Origin: Tetrahymena thermophila SB210
Taxonomy: Eukaryota > Ciliophora > Oligohymenophorea > Hymenostomatida > Tetrahymenidae
DNA: 64,000 nucleotides
Direction of reading: 5' to 3'
Assembly (NCBI RefSeq): GCF_000189635.1
Contig: NW_002476335.1
Span: 620,001 to 684,000 of the forward strand
This document shows positions 1 to 11,763 of the stretch, piece after piece; within the stretch, counting starts at the first letter, position 1, and every line of letters starts with the position of its first letter. Below the pieces are notes generated by a model. That model ran no database searches and had not been told where the DNA came from. It saw only the letters and a program-made list of their open reading frames with translations. The position numbers and the translations under genes were made by a program.

Positions 1-1207
1 TATATTTATTTACTATTAAAAATAAAGGCTATTGAATAATTCAAAAAGATACTATAAGATAGACCAAATAATTATGGTATTTTAGCAAAATTAATTGATT
101 TCTTTAGAAGAAGTTTCCAAATTAACGAAGCCAAAACTTATATTGAAAGAGCAGAAAAAAAGGCTACTAATACTAATGATCCCGGTCTTTGTTATTGCAG
201 AGGTCTTTATCATAAATACAACAGGTTTTAATTTTTTCTCATATATTGGATTATTTTTAATTCTATTATTTTTTGAAATAATACAATTAGATCTCCTAAG
301 GATGCTCTTAATGAGTTCTCTAAAGCAAAAAAATCCTCATAGTATGCTGAAGAAAGCTTAGTTAACATGATTGATATATATCTAAATCCTGATTAAGATT
401 TATATTATTCAAACGTTGAAGAAGGCCCAAAAGTAGTTGATGAAGTAAATTTGAGAGCTTGTGAATCTCTTCTTAGAGAAATGCAAATAAGAGCATCTTA
501 TCTTAGATATATTGTTATGGAGAGTTACGTGTTCTTTTTAGGAGGTCCTCGCTATAAAGGAGGATTAGAGTAAGGCTTAAAGAATTTAAATGACATCTTA
601 AAAACTAATAATGATTATATCCCAGCTATGCTTGCTTTAGCAGTAGGTAAATTCATTCAAAAAAAATCAACCGATGCAAAAAATCTGCTAAAGCTTCTTT
701 GGAAGAGATAATATACTACTGAGTATGGTGAAGACCTTGAAAGAGCTTGGCTTTTATCTGCTGATTCTTTTATTGCCGTAAATAAAATTTATAATAATTG
801 TATTTTAATAAGATTTTTTAAACTTATCAAAAGATCTAAAAGTATGATTCTGCAGAAGAAATTTTAAAGAAATGCTTAAAATATAACCAATCTTGTGGTA
901 ATTTTAATAAATTTAGTGTATATTTTTCAATTTTAATTTTCGTGTATTAGGAAAAGCAGAGGAGTACATGGGTTTAATTAAAGAGAAAGAATAGTCTTAT
1001 GTAGATGCTGCAACTCATTACGAAAAGGCATACAAATTAACTAATGAAAAATCAGCATCAATTGCATTTAGACTTAGTTTCAACTATCTTAAAGCTAAAA
1101 GATATGTTGACTGTATAAATATTTGCAAAAAAATTTTAGTGCTTTTCCCAAATTATCCAAAAATAGAAAAGGATTGCTTGGAAAAGGCTCGTTAGGCTTT
1201 AAAATGA
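1..1207 (+). CDS. IFT139: Intraflagellar transport protein IFT139 (TTC21 family), C-terminal part, 5' end outside window
   Basis: TPR-repeat subunit of the IFT-A complex, which carries retrograde cargo and membrane proteins in cilia. Exons about 28-224, 291-777, 834-897 and 951-1207; introns 225-290, 778-833 and 898-950 all keep frame under code 6. The first coding base could be anywhere from 1 to 28, since an AG at 26-27 may be an intron end. Visible family marks are NNYGILAKLIDFF, the segment around EEILKKCLKYN, KAEEYMGLIKEKEQSY, then LSFNYLKAKRYVDCI and the C-terminal KARQALK before TGA at 1205-1207. These align by eye with the extreme C-terminus of animal TTC21B. Only the last ~330 residues are here. 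Confidence in the family is high; exact exon 1 boundary is uncertain. Confidence 0.88.
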
Positions 1208-1869
1208 AGAGAATATAATTAAACAGCATAAAACACTTTTTTACAATTTATTATAAATTAAATCTAAATAGTTATTTTTAAACAGTTATGATCTTATATA
1301 TCAATTATTTATTAATAAATTAGCTCGTTTGTTTTTTAATATTACTTAAAATTATTTTCAATATTTATTTTTCACTTTTTCAACATAAAAATCCAAAATT
1401 TTTAGTTTTAATTAAATATAAATTAGTTGACTGACATGATTAATGTAATTTTACTAAAAACTTGTGTATTATCACTCATACCTTATCTATTTAATTTTAC
1501 CATTTTAATTAGGAAAAATTTATTTGATTTCAGCTTCTAATCTTAAATAATTATAATATTTAAAAGTAGAATAGTCAGTCAGCATTAAAGTAACCTAACA
1601 ATTTTTATTCACAAATGGAAATATATTTTACAAAATAAAAAATCAGAATTTTATTATTATTCTTAAAGTAATGTTAAAAATAAATGAAAAAGATTTTTGA
1701 ATATTTTAAGTATCTTGCGTAATAGATGTAATAAGCTGTAAACTCTTAATAAAAGAAGTTAATTCTTTTCCAAAAGGCTATATATAACTCATATAACACC
1801 AAGTTTTAATCTCAAAATAATAAATCTATTTAAAAGTTTAATTAGTATCATAATAAACGAGCAATAAAA
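1208..1869. other. Intergenic, AT-rich
   Basis: Spacer between IFT139 and the PH-START gene, both on the plus strand. It must hold the first gene's 3' UTR and the promoter of the second. I see only AT-rich sequence with no ORF or RNA gene I can support. Confidence 0.6.
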
Positions 1870-3999
1870 ATGAAATTTACAAAAGAAATTTATAAGGGAT
1901 ATGTTTAACTTAAAAGAAAAAGGTTTTGGGTAACAAGGCATTTAATACTTTATGAAGATAGATTAGCCTATACTGAAAGCGAAAGCGATATTGAAGTAAG
2001 AGGAGAATATTACTTAATGTCAATCGAATTCAATGAATTAGATGGTAAAGAATCAAAGTTGATATAAATGATAAAAAAAGATAATAGAGAAGTTTTACTA
2101 ATTGATGCAGGAAGTTAGCATAAAAAATGGATATAAAAAATATAAATGACTAGACAAAGGCTTTTATAGTAAAGAGGATTGCCATCTGAAGATTTATAAG
2201 CATCATCATCATTAAGTAGAGTTCAGTAGTCTCGTGATACGCTAAGCTAAAAAGAAAATAAATCATAAGAAGATGAGTCAGAAACTTGGGATACAAATAG
2301 GATGAATAAACCTGAGTTTGTTATTAAAGATCCTTCATTAAAGGCTTTTAATTATAATAGAGGGTATTACATTATAGATAAAAATTTAGTGCCTGAGCAC
2401 TAAAATAACTCATTAATTTAGGAAGGTTTTGGTGTTCTCTCTTCTGTGGATTCAGATTCAAAGTACTTGATTTCAGCAGGTTCCAATTTTTTAGTTTATT
2501 AGCTTGGTAAATACTCTCAAGCAAAATTAGACTTATTTAAGTAAGTTCAAAAAGGTTTTTTGCTTTTAAGAAATGTGATAGTTGAATAATTTATTTGGAA
2601 GCTGATATCTTTGTTAGGAATATATTTTCTATTTTATTTTGAAATGCTAGGTGCTTTCTATGTATCCTTAATAGCTTTCTATGTCATCTTTTTTAGGGGA
2701 TAAGTTTACTAAATTATGAATAGAATCTAATTAAATGACTATGATTTTTATATAAACGGTTACTTTAAAACTAACATTAATGAATTTTTGAAATATGTCA
2801 AATCTAATTAAGATATTTAATGCACCATGACTTACTAAGATAAAAAGGTTTTCATGAAACTTAAAAATAAACAAACTAAGCTAAGTCTCACAATCGTTTG
2901 TTTTCTATCTATTTTTGATTATGATGGGTTCACTATTCATACTCTCTGCAGAGGATCTAAAACAAGCTATTTATAGTCTATTTAATTCTTTGAGCAATCA
3001 CTTCTAGAAATAAAGAGAATGAGAAAAAATACTACCAGCATACTATATTAATACCATTAGCAATACTAAGATACTATATTCAAAAACACTCATACTTCAA
3101 CAAAATATATTAATATGAATAAAATAGAAGCATAAGCAAATTAAAATTAGAATTAAATTTAAGATAAACCATTTTAATAAAAAAATGTGTAGAATTTGAA
3201 CATAGATGAATAAAAAAATTAAGTTAATGAATAAGTTTAAAAATAAAAACCATAAGAATAAGTAAATCCAATTACTTAAATACAAAGCCCGCCTGCTATA
3301 AGTGGATAAGAATAGGTTTACAAAAATTAACTATCAGATTTAGCTGAATAAATGATTAGCCTATCCTAATTAAATGCTTAAAATAATTGGGAATTAATAG
3401 ATAAAGATAAGTTTATACAAGTTCACAGGAAATTTAATGAAGAAAAAGGACTTGTTTATTGCAGAGGAGAATGTAAAATATAAACCAGTGTAGATGAATT
3501 AGTTTCATTCTTGTTTGATATTTAAAATTAAAAACACTATAACAGTTACTTTGACTATGGTGAAGATGTTGAAGTATTTACAAATGATATGAAAATCATA
3601 TATTCTATAACAAAAAAAATAGTTATTATCAGTCCTAGAGATGTCTTGGCACTGCAAGGAATAGTCAGAATAGGAAACGATGTAAGAAATTCAAAATTAA
3701 TATATTATTTATTTAATATTTACATTTTATATTTATAAAAGACACTTATTTGCTGCTAGAGTATTTATGATAGATAAAGACAACCTCATAAGAAGGATGC
3801 AGTTAGAGTTGATTTGTTTATAGGTGGATTTTTGATTTAGCCTATTTCTAGTACTGAAGTTAATTGCATTTATGTTGTCTGTTCTGATCCAAAGGGAAAA
3901 ATCCCATAATATATCAAAAATATGGGAATGAAAGATTAGGCATACACTCCTAATTTAATTAGAAAATATTTTGATAAGAAAAAGAAAGAAATAAAATGA
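1870..3999 (+). CDS. PH domain / transmembrane / START domain lipid-binding protein
   Basis: Predicted 689-residue membrane protein for lipid sensing or transfer. Exons 1870-3681 and 3742-3999, intron 3682-3741, both exons whole codons. Residues ~5-100 look like a PH domain (KGYVQLKRKRFWVTRHLILYED start, ending in a KKWIQKIQMTRQ helix). Residues ~235-280 hold one or two hydrophobic segments (IWKLISLLGIYFLFYF, then FYVSLIAFYVIFF). A Q/N-rich linker follows, and from ~505 to the end is a START domain: WELIDKDKFIQVHRK, DYGEDVEVFTNDMKIIYS, SPRDVLALQG, VRVDLFIGGFLIQP, and the closing IPQYIKNMGMKDQA. Plants and ciliates have PH-START proteins and animals have CERT/GPBP, but the central membrane segment is less usual. 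Ligand cannot be told. The start is the first ATG after a clear AT-rich leader. Confidence 0.75.
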
Positions 4000-4332
4000 T
4001 ATTTATACTATAAAATTAATAGATTAGTTATTATATATTATGAAGATTTAATAGATAGATTTAGTATTTAAACATATATTCTAAATACATAAACTTAATA
4101 TACTTATTTATACATTATTTTATAATTATTTAATTATTAACAAAATTTTGTTTTCTGTTCCCATTACTAATTCTTTTAAATGATTATTTGTACTCTTTTA
4201 TTTACCTGTAAAATATATAAATTCTAATTATAATTAAGCTAAATAGATAGGTAGACAGATTGAAAGAAAGAAAGATACATAATATATATAAATAGTTTTA
4301 AAATTAGATAATTGTTTTTTTAAAAAGTAAGT
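4000..4332. other. Intergenic, AT-rich
   Basis: 333 bp between the PH-START gene and the PRMT gene. Nothing recognisable beyond AT-rich promoter/UTR-like sequence and a short pyrimidine/purine tract near 4260-4280. Confidence 0.5.
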
Positions 4333-5713
<1,381 letters not shown>

Positions 5714-6638
5714 AAAATTTTATAAAACATATCATTTATTTAACTAGTTTATCTACTTATTTATAATTAAAAAGTTAAAAAAAATCTTTTATACTTTTAA
5801 ATTATTAATAATCAAAATTATTTCTGATAAACATAATTATTTGTTTAATTTATATAATTTTTAAAATAAAATTAGTTAAATGAAAGGCTATTTTTTCTAA
5901 AAAATTTAATTGTCTAACAACTATTTATTTATTGAACTATCATAAAAATTATCATATATGGAATATAAAGACATATAAAAAGAGTTAGAATAAATTGAGT
6001 TTAAATTAGATTTAGTGGGTTCGAAAACCTAGAGAATTCTATTTTGTTTTTAAAAACTCTTCCTTGATAATAAATTAATTTAGTACCGTAAAACCTCGTT
6101 AAGGAAAACGAACGAATTGCGAGGTAAGAGGTAAAAGTCTTAAAATTATTATACTGAAATTAAAATTTAATAAAAATTATGAAATATCTGCTAAAATTTC
6201 TGAATATATGATATATATAAATCATTAAGATTATTTTTTTAGATTTTTTTATAAAATTTGATGAATTATTTTTAAATCTAATTTTTAACTATTTGGCTGA
6301 ATAGAAAAAATATCAATTTCCATCTATCCCAAATCAAATTATCTTTAAAAAGTCCTTTTACAAATTTATTCAATATAATCATTGTTTAAAATTTTGATTG
6401 CAGTTAGTTTTTATTGATTATGTATACTTTTAATTATTTATTTATAATTTGGTTTGCTATTTTGTTATCTAAAAGATTTTTAATAAATTACATATATGAA
6501 TCAATAAAAAAAAGCTAAATTATAGATTTAAAACATTTATAAGAAGCATTTTATGAATAATTAAGTAAAGCTTATTATAATTTATAGGATTTAATATGAA
6601 TGTTTTTCATTTGTTAATAATATATTTTATATGATATA
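5714..6638. other. Intergenic, with a small GC-richer island
   Basis: Spacer between two convergent genes (PRMT on plus, unknown gene on minus), so it holds two 3' UTRs. A GC-richer patch at about 6010-6140 contains ggttcgaaaacc, which looks like a tRNA T-arm but has no tRNA around it, and a possible hairpin with cctcg at 6094-6098 pairing to cgagg at 6120-6124. No gene supported. Confidence 0.4.
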
Positions 6639-7958
6639 TCAAGAATTTTATCTAGAAAAGCTTTTAAATTATTTCATAGTAGAAGTAGAAGAATGAAGAA
6701 ATTTCCCTCCTTCTGTCTTAGATTTTCTTTATGCAAGAGAGTTTTCAAGAATTCCATAATCATCTGATCGCATTTATCATTACAATAAGTAAATAAATAA
6801 TTTATTAAGTTTTTATTAAAAATGAAAAATGATACAATTAACTTCTTATGGAGAATTTAATGAAAGCTTGCTTAATCTACTTTTTGTACTTTTATTTAAC
6901 TAAGAAATACTTTAATCAGGTAAATATCCTACTCTTCCTATTTTATAAAATGTAATATATTTAAATTAGATGAAAAGTATTAAATAGTTGTAAAACAATT
7001 TTATAAATAAATAAGTTATTTAATTTTAATATTTTACTTGCATTGTGGCTAATATTATTTGCTAGGTATTTTCTTTTCATATTGTCTAACTCAAATTATT
7101 TAAAACTGTACATAGAAGTTGTGCTTACTAATCTCTTTTGTATTCCCTAAATAAAAATTTTTAGTTAAAAATAAACGAAAATTTCTAAAAAATTTTGCTC
7201 TATATTTTATTTATAACTTATATTTTACCAAGTTTTCATGATTAATTTGGTTTGCCTATCTTATACGATTTTATATTTTACTAGTAGCATGTGATGCTCT
7301 GAATGAATCAAGCTAATCGCTAAATGCTGAGTATTTTCTTGAATCTATATTCATCATTTTATCTCTCAAAAGCTAATTTTCATAAGATATCTTCAAACCT
7401 TATTCTAATTTATTTATTTTTGAACATTACTTTCTTAAAAAAGAAATAAATATTTACATCTATCTCTTTTCCTATGTTTTAAATCCACTGCCTTAAAAAA
7501 AGAGGGTTAAAATGGCTCTTAGCAATTAACCTCTGGTTTTACTTAGGTAATATTGCTGAATATTTTATTTTAGAACTAATTATAAATAAAAAGTATTAAT
7601 TTTATATTGATACTCAGCTCTTCAAATAAATTTGAATGAAATTCTAATACTTTTTTGAGATCTAATTACTCACATATTTTACTTTGGCATAGTTAATTCC
7701 ACATTTGATTTTACAATTTACTTGCTTGCTACTTATGAAGAATATTTTATTCTAATATTTTATGAAATATGCTCTGTTTAAGATTGATAAATAATAAAGT
7801 TAATTTGATATTAATTTTTGAAAATTTTATTAAAAATTAAATTCTACTAATATATCTATCTACTTTTTAACAATTTTATGAAGTATGGTTACATGATGAT
7901 TTCTCTTAATAAAGAGTAGGCTTTAATTTAAACAGGCAGACTTCAACTAATTTTTCAT
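6639..7958 (-). CDS. Hypothetical basic protein, six exons
   Basis: Not recognised. No single long ORF exists, but six minus-strand segments join in frame: 7958-7893, 7773-7614, 7575-7229, 7146-7038, 6937-6836 and 6763-6639, giving 302 residues and ending in TGA at 6641-6639. Each junction has GT...AG ends; the intron at 7576-7613 would be only 38 nt. The protein is rich in K, Q, N and S. It has an N-terminal helix-like part (ILEQNILHKQQASKLQNQ, then LEFHSNLFEEL), a middle basic segment (QKRLVSTTSMYSFKQFELD) and a basic Ser-rich tail ending FKSFSRQNS. Consistent phase over five introns is the main evidence that it is real. The first exon (22 codons) is the weakest part. No domain seen. Confidence 0.5.
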
Positions 7959-8714
7959 ATAATTTTATTAACAAACAAAAAAAATTTATAAATAGAAATC
8001 CACCTAAAACTATTAAGCTATTTCTAAATTAAAATCTCAAATAATTAATTAATAATTAATTTCACTAAATGTATTAATTTTTCATGTATTTAGATATTAT
8101 TTTTTTATGAATTACTTGTTCCTTTAATTTATTTTAATAAAGAGTGGATTAGTTTTTTGAAAAAAACAATAAAATAAAAAGCTAAAAAGAAAATAATAAA
8201 GTGAAAAATTTTTAATTTGTAATGAATAAAAAATTGAATTAGTAAAAATATTTGTTTTTAAACAAATTATTTTAGAATTAAATATCATTTTAATTTAATT
8301 TTAAGTGAAAAAAAGTTAAATAATGCTATCTTCAAATAATGGCCTATTTTGTACCTAAAATAAATTTCCAAAAAGAAAATTAAAAATAATTTATATCATG
8401 AAATTTTAAAAGTATAACTTTTGTAAATACTAATCAATGTTAATGATATGTATGATTGATTGATATTTGAATACTAAGAAGAATTACAAAAAATAAAGGA
8501 TACATATTTATTATCTTGTCAGTATTTAGTAAGTCAATTGATTTTAGTTAATCAATCAAAATCAAAATTTAAAAATTATCTTTGAAAACTAAGAGTCAGC
8601 TATTTCTAAAATCTATTTATTAAATCAATAAAAATTTTAGTAGTTTATAAATTTATAATTTAGCATAGAAAAATAGTTTAAAAACAAACAAAAAACAGTT
8701 TAAGAAATTAAGAA
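7959..8714. other. Intergenic between divergent genes, AT-rich
   Basis: Shared upstream region of the minus-strand unknown gene and the plus-strand TMEM237-like gene. Very AT-rich, with short direct repeats such as attaattaataattaatt near 8046. No ORF or RNA gene that I can support. Confidence 0.5.
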
Positions 8715-10343
8715 ATGCTTAACTTTTAAACCAAGTAATATATCACTTAGCTCATTTTTAAAAATTGTTAAATAAGATAGGATAGATAGAACATTTTGCA
8801 ATTTAGATTTACAAATTATTTATATTGATGTGAAATATATTAAAGTTCATCTTAAATATTAAATAGCAAACCTAAAAACTTGCCTCCTCTCCCTTAGTAA
8901 TAGCCAAATTAAGAAAAAAACAATATATTTGAAAGGAAACCATTAGGACCAAGCAATCAAATTTAAAAAGATCAAGGACCTCCATCAAATTTACCTAAAA
9001 AAAATATAGAACTTGAAAATGTAAATAATGAAAATGTTCCACCAGCTTAAGGAGGTTAAATATAAGCTAAAGAAAAGGCAGTAAAAAGAGAGAAAAAGCA
9101 GGGTATAAAAAAGAATATAACTGATAATAAAATAGTGCTTCCATAAGATATATCGTAAGAGGATAGAGTAGGAGAGGATTTTAACGCAGATCACAAAGAT
9201 GATAATTTAGGTTTCTTGTTAAAAGAGAAACCTATTAAAGGAGCCTCTTATAAAGAAGGTATGTATGTATACTAATTTTTTCAAAATTAATGAGTATGCT
9301 TATTAATTAATTTAAACGATGAAAAATAGAAATAATTATTTGTTTATTCATTGATTTATTTATTAATACATCAATTCATCGTTTTTATACATAAAAACTA
9401 ATTTAAAATGCTTATATAAATAGACTTGAAAACAGGAAAATTTATATATATATCAAATAAATATATGGAGTAGATCTTGGATGAATCTAAAGAAGAAGCG
9501 AAAGCTCATGAAGGGGTGGAGGATGAAGATAATAAGTGGTATAAGTTGATAGATGATTTTAACTCTATGATTTATAGGTTTATATTCTTACTACAAGGCC
9601 TTCTTTCAGGTTTTAGATTTATTTAGCTTTAAGCTTTTTTTGAAAGAAATTTGATTTTATTTAAATTAAATAAATATTCTTAATTACATTAAAAGGGCTG
9701 CTTATCATGATTTCAATTACTAGCTTTAATCCTCAATGGACATCTGATTCATACAGATACAGATTAAATTAAATTATTTGGATTATAGCTCTTATATGCT
9801 TCTTTGGATAAATTTACATATATATGGTCAGCAATTAGAGATGTAAATTATTTATTTTGTAGTTATCAAACTAAATATATTCAATATAGGCGAATATAGC
9901 TTTACAAATGGATCTCCCAATCTTTAAGAGCATAAAAATTTTAAAATGAGGGCATTGGTTAATTTGATAAGTAATACAATTTTTAATATACTCTTAAAAC
10001 TATAACTATATTTATTAATTAGTATATGGTGTTATTTACTACTGCGTTATGATTGCACATTACTACGTTTCTATGTTAACTTACACACCAACAATTTCAG
10101 ATACAGTTAATGCTTATGATAGTGCTAAGCAAGGTTATTCTTACTTAGTTACAATATCAGCTGTTTTTGGGTTTTTTGGATGGGCAATTGTTGGAAATCA
10201 GACTAAATCCAATTATGTTGAAATGGAATATGATGATGAGTAATTAATAAATTTTTAAATTTTAATTAAACTCATTTTAAATAAATTATAACTTTATTAG
10301 TGATTTAACAAAGGCTGGAGATGATAGTGATGAAGAAATATGA
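8715..10343 (+). CDS. TMEM237-like ciliary transition-zone membrane protein
   Basis: Four-TM-type protein resembling TMEM237 (Joubert syndrome 14 protein), which sits in the ciliary transition zone and gates protein entry. Seven exons: 8715-8734, 8867-9258, 9436-9609, 9696-9842, 9890-9970, 10023-10239 and 10301-10343; all phases agree and give 357 residues. Exon 1 encodes only MLNFQTN. A polar, Pro/Gln-rich, basic N-terminal half is followed by GKFIYISNKYMEQIL, then hydrophobic segments FIFLLQGLLSGLLIMISI, QIIWIIALICFFGQIYIYM, ALVNLIIYGVIYYCVMIA and SYLVTISAVFGFFGWAIVG, and an acidic tail ending DDSDEEI. The HG(F/L)LSG-like start of the first TM and the spacing recall TMEM237. Family call rests on architecture and short similarities, so it is probable, not certain. 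Confidence 0.68.
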
Positions 10344-11763
10344 ATTCAAATAAAATTTTATTCATTCTGTTTTTCTTATACTAAAATTCAGATATTTCGT
10401 GTAAAATAAATCCTTTCGAGAACATCTTTCACATAATTAATTACCTTAAATAGCAAAAAACTTTAAAAAATACTTTTGATCTTTGCAATTAATTTTTGAA
10501 TTTAATGAATAAAAACAAAAAAAAGGTAAGCAAATAAATACCTTTTTTATTATATTTATATTATTTATATAAAAAAATTATTTTAATTCCTTCCTACTAA
10601 TTATTATCTGTTTATATTTATTTTTTATTTTGGTATTTGTGAAAATCAACATTTGCATTAAAGTTTTGATTTTAAATTCTCTAAAAAAAGTTATTCAGGA
10701 TATATTTATCTAAAACAAATTATTTGTTAAATAAATTAATAAATTATGTATTCTTGAAAATCAGATTTAAAATTTTTTTAAATAGTTTACTGAAACAATC
10801 AAACACAATTTACTTAAATAGCAAAACAAATTTCTATATTTTTTGTTTAATTGATTTTAATTTAATTAATATAAACAAGAAAACGAATAACAAATATATT
10901 TTTTACTAAACTTCTTTTATTTTAAAAAAATTATTTCAATTTTTACTCATAATTAATTATTTGTTTTTTTATTTTTGCATTTGAAAATTAGCATTTGCAT
11001 TAAAGTTTTGTTTATATATTAAATAAGAAAATTTATACACAATTTATTTTTCTAACTATCAAAAACAAATTATTTGTAAATATCTTAAGAAATTACATCT
11101 CTTTAAATAATACAAATTAATATCTTAGTTTCTAACATAATAAATAAAAATAAGAAAATATAAAAAAAGTTTGTAAAAAATTTAATTTAAATTTTATAAA
11201 AAACAAAACTTTATAATTTGAAGATTTTATCTCTTCTTTTAAATAAATCAATTAATTTTTATCTATTTTACATTTATCTAATCAGTTAGCATTAACATAT
11301 TTATTGTTACTTACAAATTAGTATTAATGCAAATCATTATTAAGTTAAATCTAAATTTGTGTTTGAATTTCAATAAATATTTATTTATCTATTTTTTTAT
11401 CAAAAACTTTAATGGCAATTTTTATTGATAGAAATTTACTTGCTTGATTAAATTTTCAAAAAGTGGGAGGAATTATTTTGTGGATTTTATAAGCGAAGTT
11501 AATTAAAGAGCAACCAATAAAATTAAATAAGTTTTAGTTGTGCTGCTTTTTTGTTATGAATATAGATTTGATTGAATTTGATAATCACTAAGTACCTAAA
11601 ATCGTAGTCAAGTATTATTAATTAATAAATAAATTAAATTAATTAAAAAGAATGTGTTTATAATTAAATCCATACAACTTTCTTTTAATTTTATAATTCT
11701 ATTCCATCCATTAATTAAATACATATAAGATTTATTTTGAGTATTTTGAAAATAGAGGCCAAT
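10344..11763. other. Intergenic with a diverged direct repeat
   Basis: 1.4 kb without a supported gene. It holds a partial direct repeat: atttgcattaaagttttg occurs at 10651-10668 and again at 10993-11010, each followed after 45-55 nt by acaaattatttgt. The copies are about 342 bp apart and otherwise diverged. Remainder is AT-rich promoter/UTR-type sequence. Confidence 0.5.
10640..11085. repeat. Diverged direct repeat pair
   Basis: Two ~100-bp stretches (about 10640-10740 and 10980-11085) share an 18-bp identical core at 10651 and 10993, the flanking gaaaat(c/t)a(a/g)c, and a downstream acaaattatttgt. This suggests an old local duplication. Function unknown. Confidence 0.5.

Noticed and set aside
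3097..3285. Minus-strand hydrophobic frame
   Set aside because: Antisense to the Q/N/K-rich linker of the PH-START gene; TAA-rich coding sequence reads as Leu/Phe/Ile on the other strand.
6014..6030. tRNA-like T-arm (ggttcgaaaacc)
   Set aside because: No acceptor, D or anticodon arm can be formed around it on either strand.
10724..10909. 61-codon plus frame in the spacer
   Set aside because: AT-driven composition, overlaps the diverged direct repeat, and no similarity seen.
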